DNA from: Streptomyces sp. MMBL 11-1
Lineage (GTDB): Bacteria > Actinomycetota > Actinomycetes > Streptomycetales > Streptomycetaceae
Assembly (NCBI RefSeq): GCF_028622875.1
Contig: NZ_CP117709.1
Location: 7,071,001-7,135,000, forward strand
Reading direction: 5' to 3'
DNA length: 64,000 nucleotides
Shown here: positions 34,569 through 43,464 of the stretch, piece after piece
How positions within the stretch are numbered: position 1 is the first letter of the stretch
Layout: every line of letters starts with the position of its first letter
Position numbers and translations under genes: made by a program
Notes under the pieces: generated by a model
Told to the model about the DNA's origin: nothing
Databases searched by the model: none
The model's input: only the letters and a program-made list of their open reading frames with translations

Positions 34569-35813
34569 ATGGCCCGTAGTCAAGAGACGGAAACGCAAGC
34601 CCCAGCACCCTCGCCGCGGGAGGCGCCAGGAACGCTCGGGGTCGGCATGGTCGGATACGCGTTCATGGGCGCCGCCCACTCGCAGGGGTGGCGCACCGCG
34701 GGACACGTCTTCGACCTGCCCCTGCGGCCCGCTCTCGCCGCGATCTGCGGACGCGACCGTGCGGCGGTCGAGGACGCCGCCGCCCGGCACGGCTGGGCGG
34801 CGGCGGAGACCGACTGGCGGGCACTGATCGCCCGCGACGATGTCCAGCTGATCGACATCTGCACCCCCGGCGACAGCCACGCGGAGATCGCCATCGCCGC
34901 CCTGGAGGCGGGCAAGCACGTCCTGTGCGAGAAGCCGCTCGCCAACACCGTCGCCGAGGCGGAGGCGATGGTCCGCGCCGCCGAGGCGGCCTCCGCCCGC
35001 GGACAGGTGGCGATGGTGGGCTTCAACTACCGCAAGGTGCCCGCGATCTCCTTCGCCCGGCAGCTCATCGCCGAGGGCCGGCTCGGGCCCCTGCGCCATG
35101 TGCGCGCCACCTACCTCCAGGACTGGCTGGTGGACCCGGCCTCACCGCTCACCTGGCGGCTCAAGCGCGAGCACGCCGGGTCCGGCGCGCTCGGGGACCT
35201 CGGCGCCCACATCGTCGACCTCGCCCAGTACCTTTCGGGTGAACTGCTCACCGGGGTGTCCGCGGTGGCCGAGACCTTCGTACGGGAGAGGCCCCTGCTC
35301 GCCGGGGCGTCCGCCGGGCTCTCCGGCAGCGCCGATGCGGTGGAGCGGGGCGAGGTGACCGTCGACGACGCGGCGATCTTCACCGGCCGCCTCGCATCCG
35401 GCGCCCTGGCCTCCTTCGAGGCGACCCGGATGGCGGCGGGACGCAAGAACGCCCTGCGCCTGGAGATCAACGGGGAGCGGGGCTCGCTCGCGTTCGACCT
35501 GGAACGGCTCAACGAGCTGTCCTTCCACGACCACACCGAGCCCGCCGCCACCGCGGGCTTCCGGCGCATCCTCGTCACCGAACCCGACCACCCCTACCTG
35601 GAGGCCTGGTGGCCGCCGGGCCACGGACTCGGCTACGAGCACACCTTCGTCCACCAGGCCCGCGACGTGGTCCACACGATCGCCGACGGCGCCGCGCCCG
35701 TACCGTCGTTCGCGGACGGGCTCCAGGTGCAGCGGGTGCTCGCCGCCGTGGAGGAGAGCGCCGCCAAGAACTCCGTGCACACCCCGGTCCCGTCCTCGGA
35801 CATCAGGAGGTAG
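34569..35813 (+). CDS. Gfo/Idh/MocA family oxidoreductase
   Basis: The product is 414 residues, with GAGGAGGAAG upstream of the ATG. The N-terminal NAD(P)-binding domain reads LGVGMVGYAFMGAAHSQGW, then VQLIDICTPGDSHAEIAIAALEAGKHVLCEKPLA (the E-K-P motif). The C-terminal substrate domain has GALGDLGAHIVDLAQYLSGE with the G-D-x-x-x-H motif. Members oxidise a sugar or inositol hydroxyl, often at C3 to a 3-keto product. It lies behind the transporter and before an isomerase, a common pairing in glycoside and inositol catabolism. Confidence 0.95.
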   Translation: MARSQETETQAPAPSPREAPGTLGVGMVGYAFMGAAHSQGWRTAGHVFDLPLRPALAAICGRDRAAVEDAAARHGWAAAETDWRALIARDDVQLIDICTPGDSHAEIAIAALEAGKHVLCEKPLANTVAEAEAMVRAAEAASARGQVAMVGFNYRKVPAISFARQLIAEGRLGPLRHVRATYLQDWLVDPASPLTWRLKREHAGSGALGDLGAHIVDLAQYLSGELLTGVSAVAETFVRERPLLAGASAGLSGSADAVERGEVTVDDAAIFTGRLASGALASFEATRMAAGRKNALRLEINGERGSLAFDLERLNELSFHDHTEPAATAGFRRILVTEPDHPYLEAWWPPGHGLGYEHTFVHQARDVVHTIADGAAPVPSFADGLQVQRVLAAVEESAAKNSVHTPVPSSDIRR

Positions 35814-35819
35814 CCGCCC

Positions 35820-36824
35820 ATGCCCCGCCCCTTCACCCTGTTCACCGGCCAGTGGGCCGACCTCCCGCTGGAGGAGGTCTGCAAGCACGCCCGGGACTTC
35901 GGCTACGACGGTCTCGAACTCGCCTGCTGGGGAGACCACTTCGAGGTCGACAAGGCGCTGGCCGACCCCGGGTACCTGGACACCCGGCACCAACTGCTCG
36001 ACAAGTACGGGCTGAAGTGCTTCGCGATCTCCAACCACCTGGTCGGCCAGGCCGTCTGCGACAACCCGATCGACGAACGCCACCAGGGCATCCTGCCTGC
36101 CCGCATCTGGGGCGACGGCGAGCCCGAAGGCGTACGGCGACGGGCCGCCGCCGAGATCGCGGACACCGCCCGGGCGGCCGCCGCCTTCGGGGTGGACACG
36201 GTCATCGGGTTCACCGGCTCCTCGATCTGGCACCTCGTCGCGATGTTCCCGCCCGTCCCGCCGCACATGATCGAGCGGGGCTACGAGGACTTCGCCGAGC
36301 GCTGGAACCCGATCCTGGACGTGTTCGACGCCGAGGGGGTGCGCTTCGCCCACGAGGTGCACCCGAGCGAGATCGCGTACGACTACTGGACCACCCAGCG
36401 CGCGCTCGAAGCGGTGGACCACCGGCCCGCGTTCGGCCTGAACTTCGACCCGAGCCACTTCGTCTGGCAGGACCTGGACCCGGTGGGCTTCCTCTACGAC
36501 TTCCGCGACCGGATCTACCACGTTGACTGCAAGGAGGCCCGCAAGCGCCTCGACGGCCGCAACGGCCGCCTCGGCTCGCACCTGCCGTGGGGCGACCCCC
36601 GGCGCGGCTGGGACTTCGTCTCCGCCGGCCACGGAGACGTGCCCTGGGAGGACGTCTTCCGGATGCTCCGGTCCATCGGCTACCAGGGCCCGGTCTCCGT
36701 GGAGTGGGAGGACGCCGGCATGGACCGGCTGACCGGCGCCCCGGAAGCGCTTGCCAGCCTCAAGCGGTTCGACTTCGACCCGCCGTCGGCCTCCTTCGAC
36801 GCGGCCTTCGGCGGCGGCGAGTAG
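35820..36824 (+). CDS. TIM-barrel sugar isomerase/epimerase (xylose isomerase-like)
   Basis: The product is 334 residues with AGGAGGTAG 7 bases before the ATG. It begins [41 protein letters not shown]. Metal-ligand residues of the AP-endonuclease-2 fold are placed as expected: [15 protein letters not shown] (Glu), [15 protein letters not shown] (Asp/His), [12 protein letters not shown] and VSVEWEDAG (Glu). Such enzymes isomerise or epimerise, or eliminate from, keto sugars made by Gfo/Idh/MocA partners, and the gene follows that partner by 6 bases. Transcription ends at the hairpin at 36838-36883. Confidence 0.94.
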   Translation: MPRPFTLFTGQWADLPLEEVCKHARDFGYDGLELACWGDHFEVDKALADPGYLDTRHQLLDKYGLKCFAISNHLVGQAVCDNPIDERHQGILPARIWGDGEPEGVRRRAAAEIADTARAAAAFGVDTVIGFTGSSIWHLVAMFPPVPPHMIERGYEDFAERWNPILDVFDAEGVRFAHEVHPSEIAYDYWTTQRALEAVDHRPAFGLNFDPSHFVWQDLDPVGFLYDFRDRIYHVDCKEARKRLDGRNGRLGSHLPWGDPRRGWDFVSAGHGDVPWEDVFRMLRSIGYQGPVSVEWEDAGMDRLTGAPEALASLKRFDFDPPSASFDAAFGGGE

Positions 36825-36837
36825 GCACGGACGATCA

Positions 36838-36883
36838 AGCCCCGGGGGCATGACCCGGTCCACGGCCCCCAGCCCCCGGGGCT
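36838..36883 (+). terminator. Terminator hairpin after the isomerase gene
   Basis: AGCCCCGGGGGC (36838-36849) and GCCCCCGGGGCT (36872-36883) form a perfect 12-base stem with a 22-base loop, 13 bases after the isomerase stop. It marks the end of the transporter-dehydrogenase-isomerase operon. Confidence 0.75.
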
Positions 36884-36906
36884 GCCTCGCGCTGCCCGAA
36901 AACCGC

Positions 36907-36930
36907 TTTGTCCTGGCGGAAGCAGAAGTT
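36907..36930 (+). promoter_or_regulatory. Second copy of the shared element, upstream of the large exported protein gene
   Basis: TTTGTCCTGG, nine bases, AAGTT, identical in both blocks and spacing to 29285-29308. It begins about 208 bases before the GTG at 37115. It is the only other copy noticed in this window and may be a common regulatory site. Confidence 0.5.
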
Positions 36931-37114
36931 CGACTTACCTGTCGCACAAGGGCTTTCCGTCGAGGACGAACAGGTCTACCGTCCATTTCGTGTACACGAC
37001 ATGACTCGCGTCACCGGGGTCGCTCCCGTCCCCGGTGACGCATGCGCGGCAGTCCCCGCGCGGCACGGCACGGCTACACCCGCCCGTACAACCGGCACTC
37101 TCCGGAGGACCTAC

Positions 37115-40100
37115 GTGCACAGAACCAGAAAGCGGCTCCTGGCCCGGACCCGCGTCCGCAAATCGCTCGCGCTGTTCACCGGCGGCCTACTCGCCGCCGC
37201 CACCCTGACCCTCGGCTCCGCCCCCGGCGCCACCGCCCACCCCGGACACGACGAGTCCCTGGCGGAGGACTTCCAGCAAGTCACCCTGGCCAAGGGCGCC
37301 GAGGAGACCGGCGAGCCCATGTCGCTCGCCGTCCTCCCCGACCGCAGCGTGCTGCACACTTCGCGGGGCGGCGAGCTGCGGATCACCGACAGCGCCGGCA
37401 ACACCAAGATCTCCGGCACCCTCCCCGTGTACACGCACGACGAGGAAGGCCTCCAGGGCGTCGGCGTCGACCCCGACTTCGCCGAGAACCGGGCGATCTA
37501 CCTCTTCTACGCACCGCCGATGGACACCCCCGCGGGCGACGCCCCGGAGACCGGCACCCCCGCCGACTTCGCGAAGTTCGAGGGCGTCAACCGGCTCTCC
37601 CGCTTCGTCCTCAACGAGGACGGCACCCTCGACACCGCCAGCGAGAAGAAGGTCCTGGACGTCGCCACCTCGCGCGGCACCTGCTGCCACGTCGGCGGCG
37701 ACATCGACTTCGACGCCGAGGGCAACCTCTACCTCTCCACCGGTGACGACACCAACCCGTTCGCCTCCGACGGCTTCACCCCGATCGACGAACGCCCCGA
37801 CCGCAACCCGGCGTTCGACGCCCGGCGCACCTCGGGCAACACCAACGACCTGCGCGGCAAGATCCTGCGCATCAAGGTCGCCGACGACGGCTCGTACACG
37901 ATCCCGGAAGGGAACCTCTTCGCTCCCGGGACGGACAAGACGCGCCCCGAGATCTACGCGATGGGCTTCCGCAACCCCTTCCGCTTCTCCGTCGACCAGG
38001 CCACCGGCACCGTGTACGTCGGCGACTACGGCCCCGACGCGGGCGCTGCCGACCCCAAGCGCGGACCCGCCGGGAAGGTCGAGTTCGCCAAGGTGACGAA
38101 GGCCGCCAACTTCGGCTGGCCCTTCTGCGTCGGCGACAACGAGCCCTACATCGACTACGACTTCGCCACCAAGGCATCGGGCGCCGCCTTCGACTGCGCC
38201 GCCCCGAAGAACGAGTCCCCGCACAACACCGGGCTCGTCGACCTGCCGCCGGCCCAGGCCGCGTGGATCCCGTACGACGGCGGTTCGCTGCCCGAGTTCG
38301 GCACCGGCTCCGAGTCCCCGATGGGCGGACCCGTCTACCGCTACGACGCGGACCTGGACTCCCCGGTCAAGTTCCCCGAGGCCTACGACGGCGACTTCTT
38401 CGCCGGTGAGTTCGGCCGCCAGTGGATCAAGCGCATCGAGCAGGACGCCGGCGGCGCTGTCCAGTCCATCAACGACGTGCCGTGGTCCGGCACGCAGATC
38501 ATGGACATGGCCTTCGGCCCGGACGGGGCCCTGTACGTCCTCGACTACGGCCTCGCCTGGTTCGGCGGCGACGAGAACTCCGCGCTCTACCGCATCGAGA
38601 ACGCCACCGGAGGCCGCTCACCCATCGCCGAGGCCTCGGCCGACAAGACCTCCGGCACCGCGCCCCTCAAGGTGAGGTTCTCCTCGGCCGGCACCGCCGA
38701 CGGCGACGACGACCCGCTCACCTACGCCTGGGACTTCGGGGACGGCGGAAAGTCCACCGCCGCCAACCCCACGTACACGTACAAGAAGAACGGCACCTAC
38801 ACCGCCACGCTCACCGCCGAGGACCCGACCGGCCGCACCGGCTCGGCCAGCGTCCACGTCACCGTCGGCAACACCGCCCCCACCGTGGAGCTGGAACTCC
38901 CCGAGGACGGACAGCTCTTCGAGTTCGGCGACGCCGTGCCGTTCAAGGTGAACGTCAGCGACCCGGAGGACGGGACCATCGACTGCACCAAGGTCGAGGT
39001 CAAGTTCACCCTGGGCCACGACAGCCACGGCCACGACATCACCACCGAGCACGGCTGCGAGGGCACCATCAAGACCGCCATGGAAGGCGGCCACGACCCC
39101 AACGCCAACATCTACGGCGGCATCTCGGCCTCCTACACCGACAACGGCGGCGGAGGCCAGGCCAAGCTGACCGGCAAGGACGCCTCCCGGCTCCAGCCCA
39201 AGCACCGCCAGGCCGAGCACTTCGACGCCTCCTCCGGCGTCACCACGCCGAGCAAGTCCAGCGCGCACGGCGGCAAGACGGTCGGCGACATCCACAACGA
39301 CGACTGGATCTCCTTCAAGACGTACGTCCTGGGCGGTACCACCAAACTCACCGCCCGCGTCTCGTCCGCCGGTTCGGGCGGCTTCCTCGAAGTGCGCACC
39401 GGATCGCCCACCGGCAAGATCCTCGGCTCCGGACCCGTCCCCGTGACCGGCAGCTGGGACACCTTCCAGGACATCGACATCCCGCTGCGCGGCGCGCCCA
39501 AGAAGCAGACCGACCTCTTCCTGGTCTTCAAGGGCGGCGACGGAGCGCTCTACGACGTCGACGACTTCGAACTGTCCAACACCCCCGCCGACAGGACCGC
39601 CAAGCGCGTCCTGGTCTTCTCCAAGACCGCCGGCTTCCGCCACGACTCGATCCCCACGGGCATCGCGGCCCTGAAGGAGATCGGCAAGGACACCAACATC
39701 ACGGTCGACTCCACCGAGTCCGCCGCCCAGTTCACCACCAGCAACCTGGCCCGCTACGACGCCGTCGCGTTCCTCTCCACCACCGGTGACGTCCTCAACG
39801 CCGAGCAGCAGAAGGCGTTCGAGAACTACGTCGCCACCGGCGGCGGCTACGTCGGCATCCACGCGGCCGCCGACACCGAGTACGACTGGGAGTTCTACGG
39901 CGGCCTCGTCGGCGCCTACTTCGACTCCCACCCGCAGATCCAGCCCGCCACCGTCCGCGTCGAGGACCACGACCATCCCGCCACCGCCCACCTGGACGAG
40001 GAGTGGGAGCGCACCGACGAGTGGTACAACTACGGCACCAACCCCCGCGACAAGGCCAAGGTCCTCGCCACACTCGACGAGACCACCTACACCGGCGGGA

Positions 40101-40825
40101 ACATGAAGGGCGATCACCCGATCTCCTGGTGCCAGACCTACGAGGGCGGCCGTTCCTTCTACACCGGCCTCGGCCACACCAAGGAGTCCTACGCCGAGCC
40201 GGCCTTCCGCAGCCACGTGCTGGGCGGCCTGCGCTACGCCACCGGCCAGGTCAAGGCCGACTGCAAGCCGGACAAGGACTACCGGCCCATCTTCAACGGC
40301 AAGACGCTGGAAGGGTGGAAGCAGGCGGGCCCGGGGAAGTTCTCCGTCAGTGACGGCGCCCTGCACTCCGAGGGCGGCATGGGTCTGCTCACCTACCAGG
40401 CCAAGGAGCTGAAGTCGTACTCGCTGAAGCTCGACTGGAAGATGAGCGGCGACGACAACTCCGGCGTCTTCGTGGGCTTCCCGGAGTCCGACGACCCGTG
40501 GTCGGCGGTCAACAACGGGTATGAGATCCAGATCGACGCCACCGACGCCGCCGACCGCACCACTGGCGCCGTCTACACCTTCAAATCCGCCAACATCAAG
40601 GCCCGCGACCGCGTCCTGCGGCCACCGGGCCAGTGGAACAGCTACGAGATCAAGGTCCAGGGCGAACGTCTGCAGGTCTTCCTCAACGGAGCGAAGATCA
40701 ACGACTTCACCAACACCGACCCGGCCCGCAGTCTGAAGGACGGCTACATCGGCCTCCAGAACCACGGAGCCGACGACCAGGTGTCGTTCCGCGACATCCA
40801 ACTGAAGGAGCTGCCCTCGAAGTAG
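37115..40825 (+). CDS. Large exported multidomain sugar enzyme (sorbosone-dehydrogenase-like, PKD, CBM6-like, ThuA, 3-keto-disaccharide hydrolase)
   Basis: The product is 1236 residues from the GTG at 37115, with GGAGG 6 bases before it; the frame is open upstream but without a ribosome site. Residues 1-43 are a signal peptide (KSLALFTGGLLAAATLTLG, cut near GATAHP). Then: PQQ-type glucose/sorbosone dehydrogenase (45-495; GTCCHVGGDIDFDAEGNLYL), PKD domain (500-588; YAWDFGDGG), Ig-like (588-680), CBM6-like (690-825), ThuA (829-1050; VLVFSKTAGFRHDSI, GYVGIHAAADTEY) and DUF1080 (1052-1236; FNGKTLEGWK). DUF1080 is a 3-keto-disaccharide hydrolase, and ThuA acts on 3-ketotrehalose-type sugars. One exported protein thus carries oxidation, binding and hydrolysis parts. 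A terminator follows. Confidence 0.92.
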   Translation: MHRTRKRLLARTRVRKSLALFTGGLLAAATLTLGSAPGATAHPGHDESLAEDFQQVTLAKGAEETGEPMSLAVLPDRSVLHTSRGGELRITDSAGNTKISGTLPVYTHDEEGLQGVGVDPDFAENRAIYLFYAPPMDTPAGDAPETGTPADFAKFEGVNRLSRFVLNEDGTLDTASEKKVLDVATSRGTCCHVGGDIDFDAEGNLYLSTGDDTNPFASDGFTPIDERPDRNPAFDARRTSGNTNDLRGKILRIKVADDGSYTIPEGNLFAPGTDKTRPEIYAMGFRNPFRFSVDQATGTVYVGDYGPDAGAADPKRGPAGKVEFAKVTKAANFGWPFCVGDNEPYIDYDFATKASGAAFDCAAPKNESPHNTGLVDLPPAQAAWIPYDGGSLPEFGTGSESPMGGPVYRYDADLDSPVKFPEAYDGDFFAGEFGRQWIKRIEQDAGGAVQSINDVPWSGTQIMDMAFGPDGALYVLDYGLAWFGGDENSALYRIENATGGRSPIAEASADKTSGTAPLKVRFSSAGTADGDDDPLTYAWDFGDGGKSTAANPTYTYKKNGTYTATLTAEDPTGRTGSASVHVTVGNTAPTVELELPEDGQLFEFGDAVPFKVNVSDPEDGTIDCTKVEVKFTLGHDSHGHDITTEHGCEGTIKTAMEGGHDPNANIYGGISASYTDNGGGGQAKLTGKDASRLQPKHRQAEHFDASSGVTTPSKSSAHGGKTVGDIHNDDWISFKTYVLGGTTKLTARVSSAGSGGFLEVRTGSPTGKILGSGPVPVTGSWDTFQDIDIPLRGAPKKQTDLFLVFKGGDGALYDVDDFELSNTPADRTAKRVLVFSKTAGFRHDSIPTGIAALKEIGKDTNITVDSTESAAQFTTSNLARYDAVAFLSTTGDVLNAEQQKAFENYVATGGGYVGIHAAADTEYDWEFYGGLVGAYFDSHPQIQPATVRVEDHDHPATAHLDEEWERTDEWYNYGTNPRDKAKVLATLDETTYTGGNMKGDHPISWCQTYEGGRSFYTGLGHTKESYAEPAFRSHVLGGLRYATGQVKADCKPDKDYRPIFNGKTLEGWKQAGPGKFSVSDGALHSEGGMGLLTYQAKELKSYSLKLDWKMSGDDNSGVFVGFPESDDPWSAVNNGYEIQIDATDAADRTTGAVYTFKSANIKARDRVLRPPGQWNSYEIKVQGERLQVFLNGAKINDFTNTDPARSLKDGYIGLQNHGADDQVSFRDIQLKELPSK

Positions 40826-40846
40826 GGCGGCCGCCTCTGCCGACGA

Positions 40847-40879
40847 CGGGCGGGGGAAGCACCCACCTTCCCCCGCCCG
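40847..40879 (+). terminator. Terminator hairpin after the large exported enzyme gene
   Basis: CGGGCGGGGGAAG (40847-40859) pairs with CTTCCCCCGCCCG (40867-40879) over 13 bases, loop CACCCAC. It follows the stop by 21 bases and separates this gene from the ebo-type operon that starts at 40919. Confidence 0.85.
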
Positions 40880-40918
40880 CCGTCCCCCACCCCCGACATC
40901 GCCCCAGGGAGGCAGCCC

Positions 40919-42121
40919 GTGACCGCACGCGCCGATCGTGAAGGCCGAACCGACGCCCCAGGCCGCATCGACACCCCGAGCCCCTCGGAGGCCACCGGCC
41001 CCGTGAGCGCCGCGGGCCGCACCGGCGTCTGGTTCATCGGAGCACGCGGCTCCGTGGCGACCACCGCCACCGCGGGCTGCGCCGCCATCGCCGCGGGCCT
41101 GCACCCGCCGACCGGCATGGTCACCGAGACGCCCCCCTTCACCGACAGCGGCCTGCCCGCCCTGACCAGCCTGGTCTTCGGCGGCCACGACACCCTCGAC
41201 TGCCCGCTCGCCAAGCGGGCCGAGGCCCTGGCCGACGGCGGTGTACTGCCCCACGGACTGCCCTCCGCCGTACGCGCCGACCTCGACGCCGCCGACGCCG
41301 AGATCCGCCCCGGCGGACCGCTCCCCGGCGACACCCGCACCGACCAGGAACTCATCGCCGCGTTCGCCGCCGACCTCACCGACTTCGCCCACCGCCACGC
41401 CCTGGCCCGCACCGTCGTCGTCAACGTCGCCTCCACCGAACCCGCGCCAGGACCCGACGACACCCGGCTGCCCGCCAGCTCGCTCTACGCGGCCGCCGCC
41501 CTGCGCGCCGGCTGCTCCTACGCCAACTTCACCCCGTCCACCGGCCTGCGCGCCCCCGCGCTCACCGACACCGTCGCCTCCAGCGGACTTCCCCACGCCG
41601 GACGCGACGGCAAGACCGGCCAGACGCTGCTCCGTTCCGTGCTCGCCCCGATGTTCCTCCAGCGCGCCCTCGCCGTACGGGCGTGGTCCGGGTCGAACCT
41701 GCTGGGCGGCGGGGACGGGGCGGCGCTGGCCGATCCGGCCGCCGCCGCAGCCAAGAACGCCGGCAAGGAACGCGTCCTGGCCGACACCTTCGGCACCGCC
41801 CCCGAGGGCGAGGTGCACATCGACGACGTGCCCGCGATGGGGGACTGGAAGACCGCCTGGGACCACATCGCCTTCGACGGCTTCCTCGGCTCCCGCATGA
41901 TCCTCCAGACCATCTGGCAGGGCTGCGACTCGGCCCTCGCGGCCCCGCTCGTCCTGGACCTGGCCCGGCTGCTCGCCCGCGCCCACGAGGCCGGGATCAG
42001 CGGCCCCCTGCCGGAGCTGGGCTTCTACTTCAAGGACCCGGACGGCGGCACCTCGGCGGCGCTCGCCGAGCAGTACACGACGTTGCTCACCTTCGCCGAG
42101 CGGCTGCGGGCCCAGGCATGA
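40919..42121 (+). CDS. Inositol-3-phosphate synthase-like protein
   Basis: The product is 400 residues from a GTG with GGGAGG 6 bases upstream. After a disordered start, a Rossmann motif reads GVWFIGARGSVATTATAGCAAI (about 36-57), then VVNVASTEP, SYANFTPSTGLRAPALTD, GRDGKTGQTLLRSVLAPMFLQRALAVRAWSGSNLLGGGDG and DDVPAMGDWKTAWDHIAFDGFLGSRM. This is the myo-inositol-phosphate synthase family, in a shorter actinobacterial version. In actinobacterial ebo-type clusters it accompanies the prenyltransferase and EboA genes. It may reduce or isomerise a cyclitol or a related sugar phosphate; activity is not proven. Confidence 0.88.
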   Translation: MTARADREGRTDAPGRIDTPSPSEATGPVSAAGRTGVWFIGARGSVATTATAGCAAIAAGLHPPTGMVTETPPFTDSGLPALTSLVFGGHDTLDCPLAKRAEALADGGVLPHGLPSAVRADLDAADAEIRPGGPLPGDTRTDQELIAAFAADLTDFAHRHALARTVVVNVASTEPAPGPDDTRLPASSLYAAAALRAGCSYANFTPSTGLRAPALTDTVASSGLPHAGRDGKTGQTLLRSVLAPMFLQRALAVRAWSGSNLLGGGDGAALADPAAAAAKNAGKERVLADTFGTAPEGEVHIDDVPAMGDWKTAWDHIAFDGFLGSRMILQTIWQGCDSALAAPLVLDLARLLARAHEAGISGPLPELGFYFKDPDGGTSAALAEQYTTLLTFAERLRAQA

Positions 42122-43464
42122 GGCGGCGACGGCGAGCCCTCCCGGCCGTGCTCGCGGCGGCCCTGTCGGTGCTCCCGGCCGGGCGACGGAACGGCTTCGC
42201 ACACGGCGGGCGAACGACCGCCGCGGCCGATGATCGTCTGTCCGGTGCGGGTGGGACTGCGCCCGCACCGGACAGGCCCGAACCACCCCGCACCGGCCGG
42301 AGCGGGGAGCCGGGCGCGGGCCCCGGCCCGGCCCGGCCCGACGCGGGACCCGCCCGGGGCGTGCCCCGGGACCGGCTGCGGGCCTGGGCGGAACTGCTGC
42401 GGGTCTCCGCCCTGTTCTCCGTGCCCGGGGACGCCCTGGCGGGCGCGGCGGCGGTGGGCCGCCGCCCCGGCCGGGGCACCGCCCTGGCGATGGGCGCCTC
42501 GCTGTGCCTGTACGAGGCGGGGATGGCCCTCAACGACTGGGCCGACCGCGACGAGGACGCCGTGGACCGGCCGCACCGCCCGATCCCCTCGGGCCGGATC
42601 AGCCCGGCGGCGGCCCTGGGCGCGGCCGGAGTGCTGACCGCGGCGGGCCTCGCCCTGGCGGCCCGGGCCGGCCGCCCCGCGCTGACCGTCGCCACGGGCC
42701 TGGCCGCCACGGTCTGGGCCTACGACCTGCACCTGAAGCACACGAAGGCGGGCCCCGCGGCCATGGCAGCGGCCCGCTCGCTCGACCTGCTGCTGGGCGC
42801 GACGGCGACGGCGACGGGGCCCGGAGCGCCGACCGGGGGAGGCCGCCCCGACAACGTTGCCGCAGCGGCGGCCCCGGCAGGGGCCGTACCGGCCCTCGCG
42901 ACCCCGGCGGCGGCCCGCGGCACGGCGGTGTCGGGACCGGCCCGCGGCGGCCTGACCGCATCCCTGCCCGCCCTGCCCGCCGCCCTGGTGCTCGGGGCCC
43001 ACACCTACGGCGTCACCGCCGTATCGCGCCACGAGGCGCAGGGCGGCTCCACCGCCACCCCGCTCGCGGTGCTGGCCACGACGACGGGACTCGCGGCAGC
43101 GGTGCTGAGGCAGCCCCGGGGACAGGCCCCCGACCGGCCCGGCGCGAGAAGGGCCGAGGCCGACGGCGGCACCGTCGCGCCGCGCCTCGACGCAGGCCCG
43201 CTCGGGAAGGTCACCGACCCCGTCCGGCTCCTGGTCATCGCGCTCGCCGGCGCCTACCTCCGTACCGCGGGCCCGCCCCTCCTGCACGCCGCGCTCAACC
43301 CGTCCCCGCCCCTCACCCAACGCGCGGTCGGCGGAGGCATCCGGGCCATGATCCCGCTCCAGGCCGCGCTCGCCGCCCGCGCCGGGGCACCCGTCACCGG
43401 TCTCGCCGTCATGGGGCTCGTCCCCCTCGCCCGCAGCCTCGCCCGGAAGGTGAGCCTCACATGA
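42118..43464 (+). CDS. UbiA family prenyltransferase (EboC-like, SCO3242 family)
   Basis: The product is 448 residues; ATGA overlap with the upstream gene. About 85 residues of Pro/Arg/Gly-rich leader come first. Then the aspartate motif AGMALNDWADRDEDAVDRPHRPIPSGRI (N-D-x-x-D-x-x-x-D, about 135-160), followed by WAYDLHLKHTKAGPAAMAAARSLDLLLG, the second motif, and several membrane helices. UbiA enzymes attach a prenyl chain to an acceptor in the membrane. In ebo clusters this protein is thought to make or use a lipid carrier. A poorly conserved Ala/Gly-rich insert (about 235-285) splits the helical region. Confidence 0.9.
   Translation: MRRRRRALPAVLAAALSVLPAGRRNGFAHGGRTTAAADDRLSGAGGTAPAPDRPEPPRTGRSGEPGAGPGPARPDAGPARGVPRDRLRAWAELLRVSALFSVPGDALAGAAAVGRRPGRGTALAMGASLCLYEAGMALNDWADRDEDAVDRPHRPIPSGRISPAAALGAAGVLTAAGLALAARAGRPALTVATGLAATVWAYDLHLKHTKAGPAAMAAARSLDLLLGATATATGPGAPTGGGRPDNVAAAAAPAGAVPALATPAAARGTAVSGPARGGLTASLPALPAALVLGAHTYGVTAVSRHEAQGGSTATPLAVLATTTGLAAAVLRQPRGQAPDRPGARRAEADGGTVAPRLDAGPLGKVTDPVRLLVIALAGAYLRTAGPPLLHAALNPSPPLTQRAVGGGIRAMIPLQAALAARAGAPVTGLAVMGLVPLARSLARKVSLT

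Noticed and set aside
36908..37114. Upstream extension of the large exported enzyme by 69 codons
   Set aside because: It would put an unrelated sequence before the signal peptide; the GTG at 37115 has GGAGG 6 bases upstream.
38618..42286. Very long open frame on the minus strand opposite the exported enzyme and inositol-synthase-like genes
   Set aside because: Gly/Val/Arg/Ala-rich shadow of strong GC third-position bias on the + strand; no ribosome site or domain.
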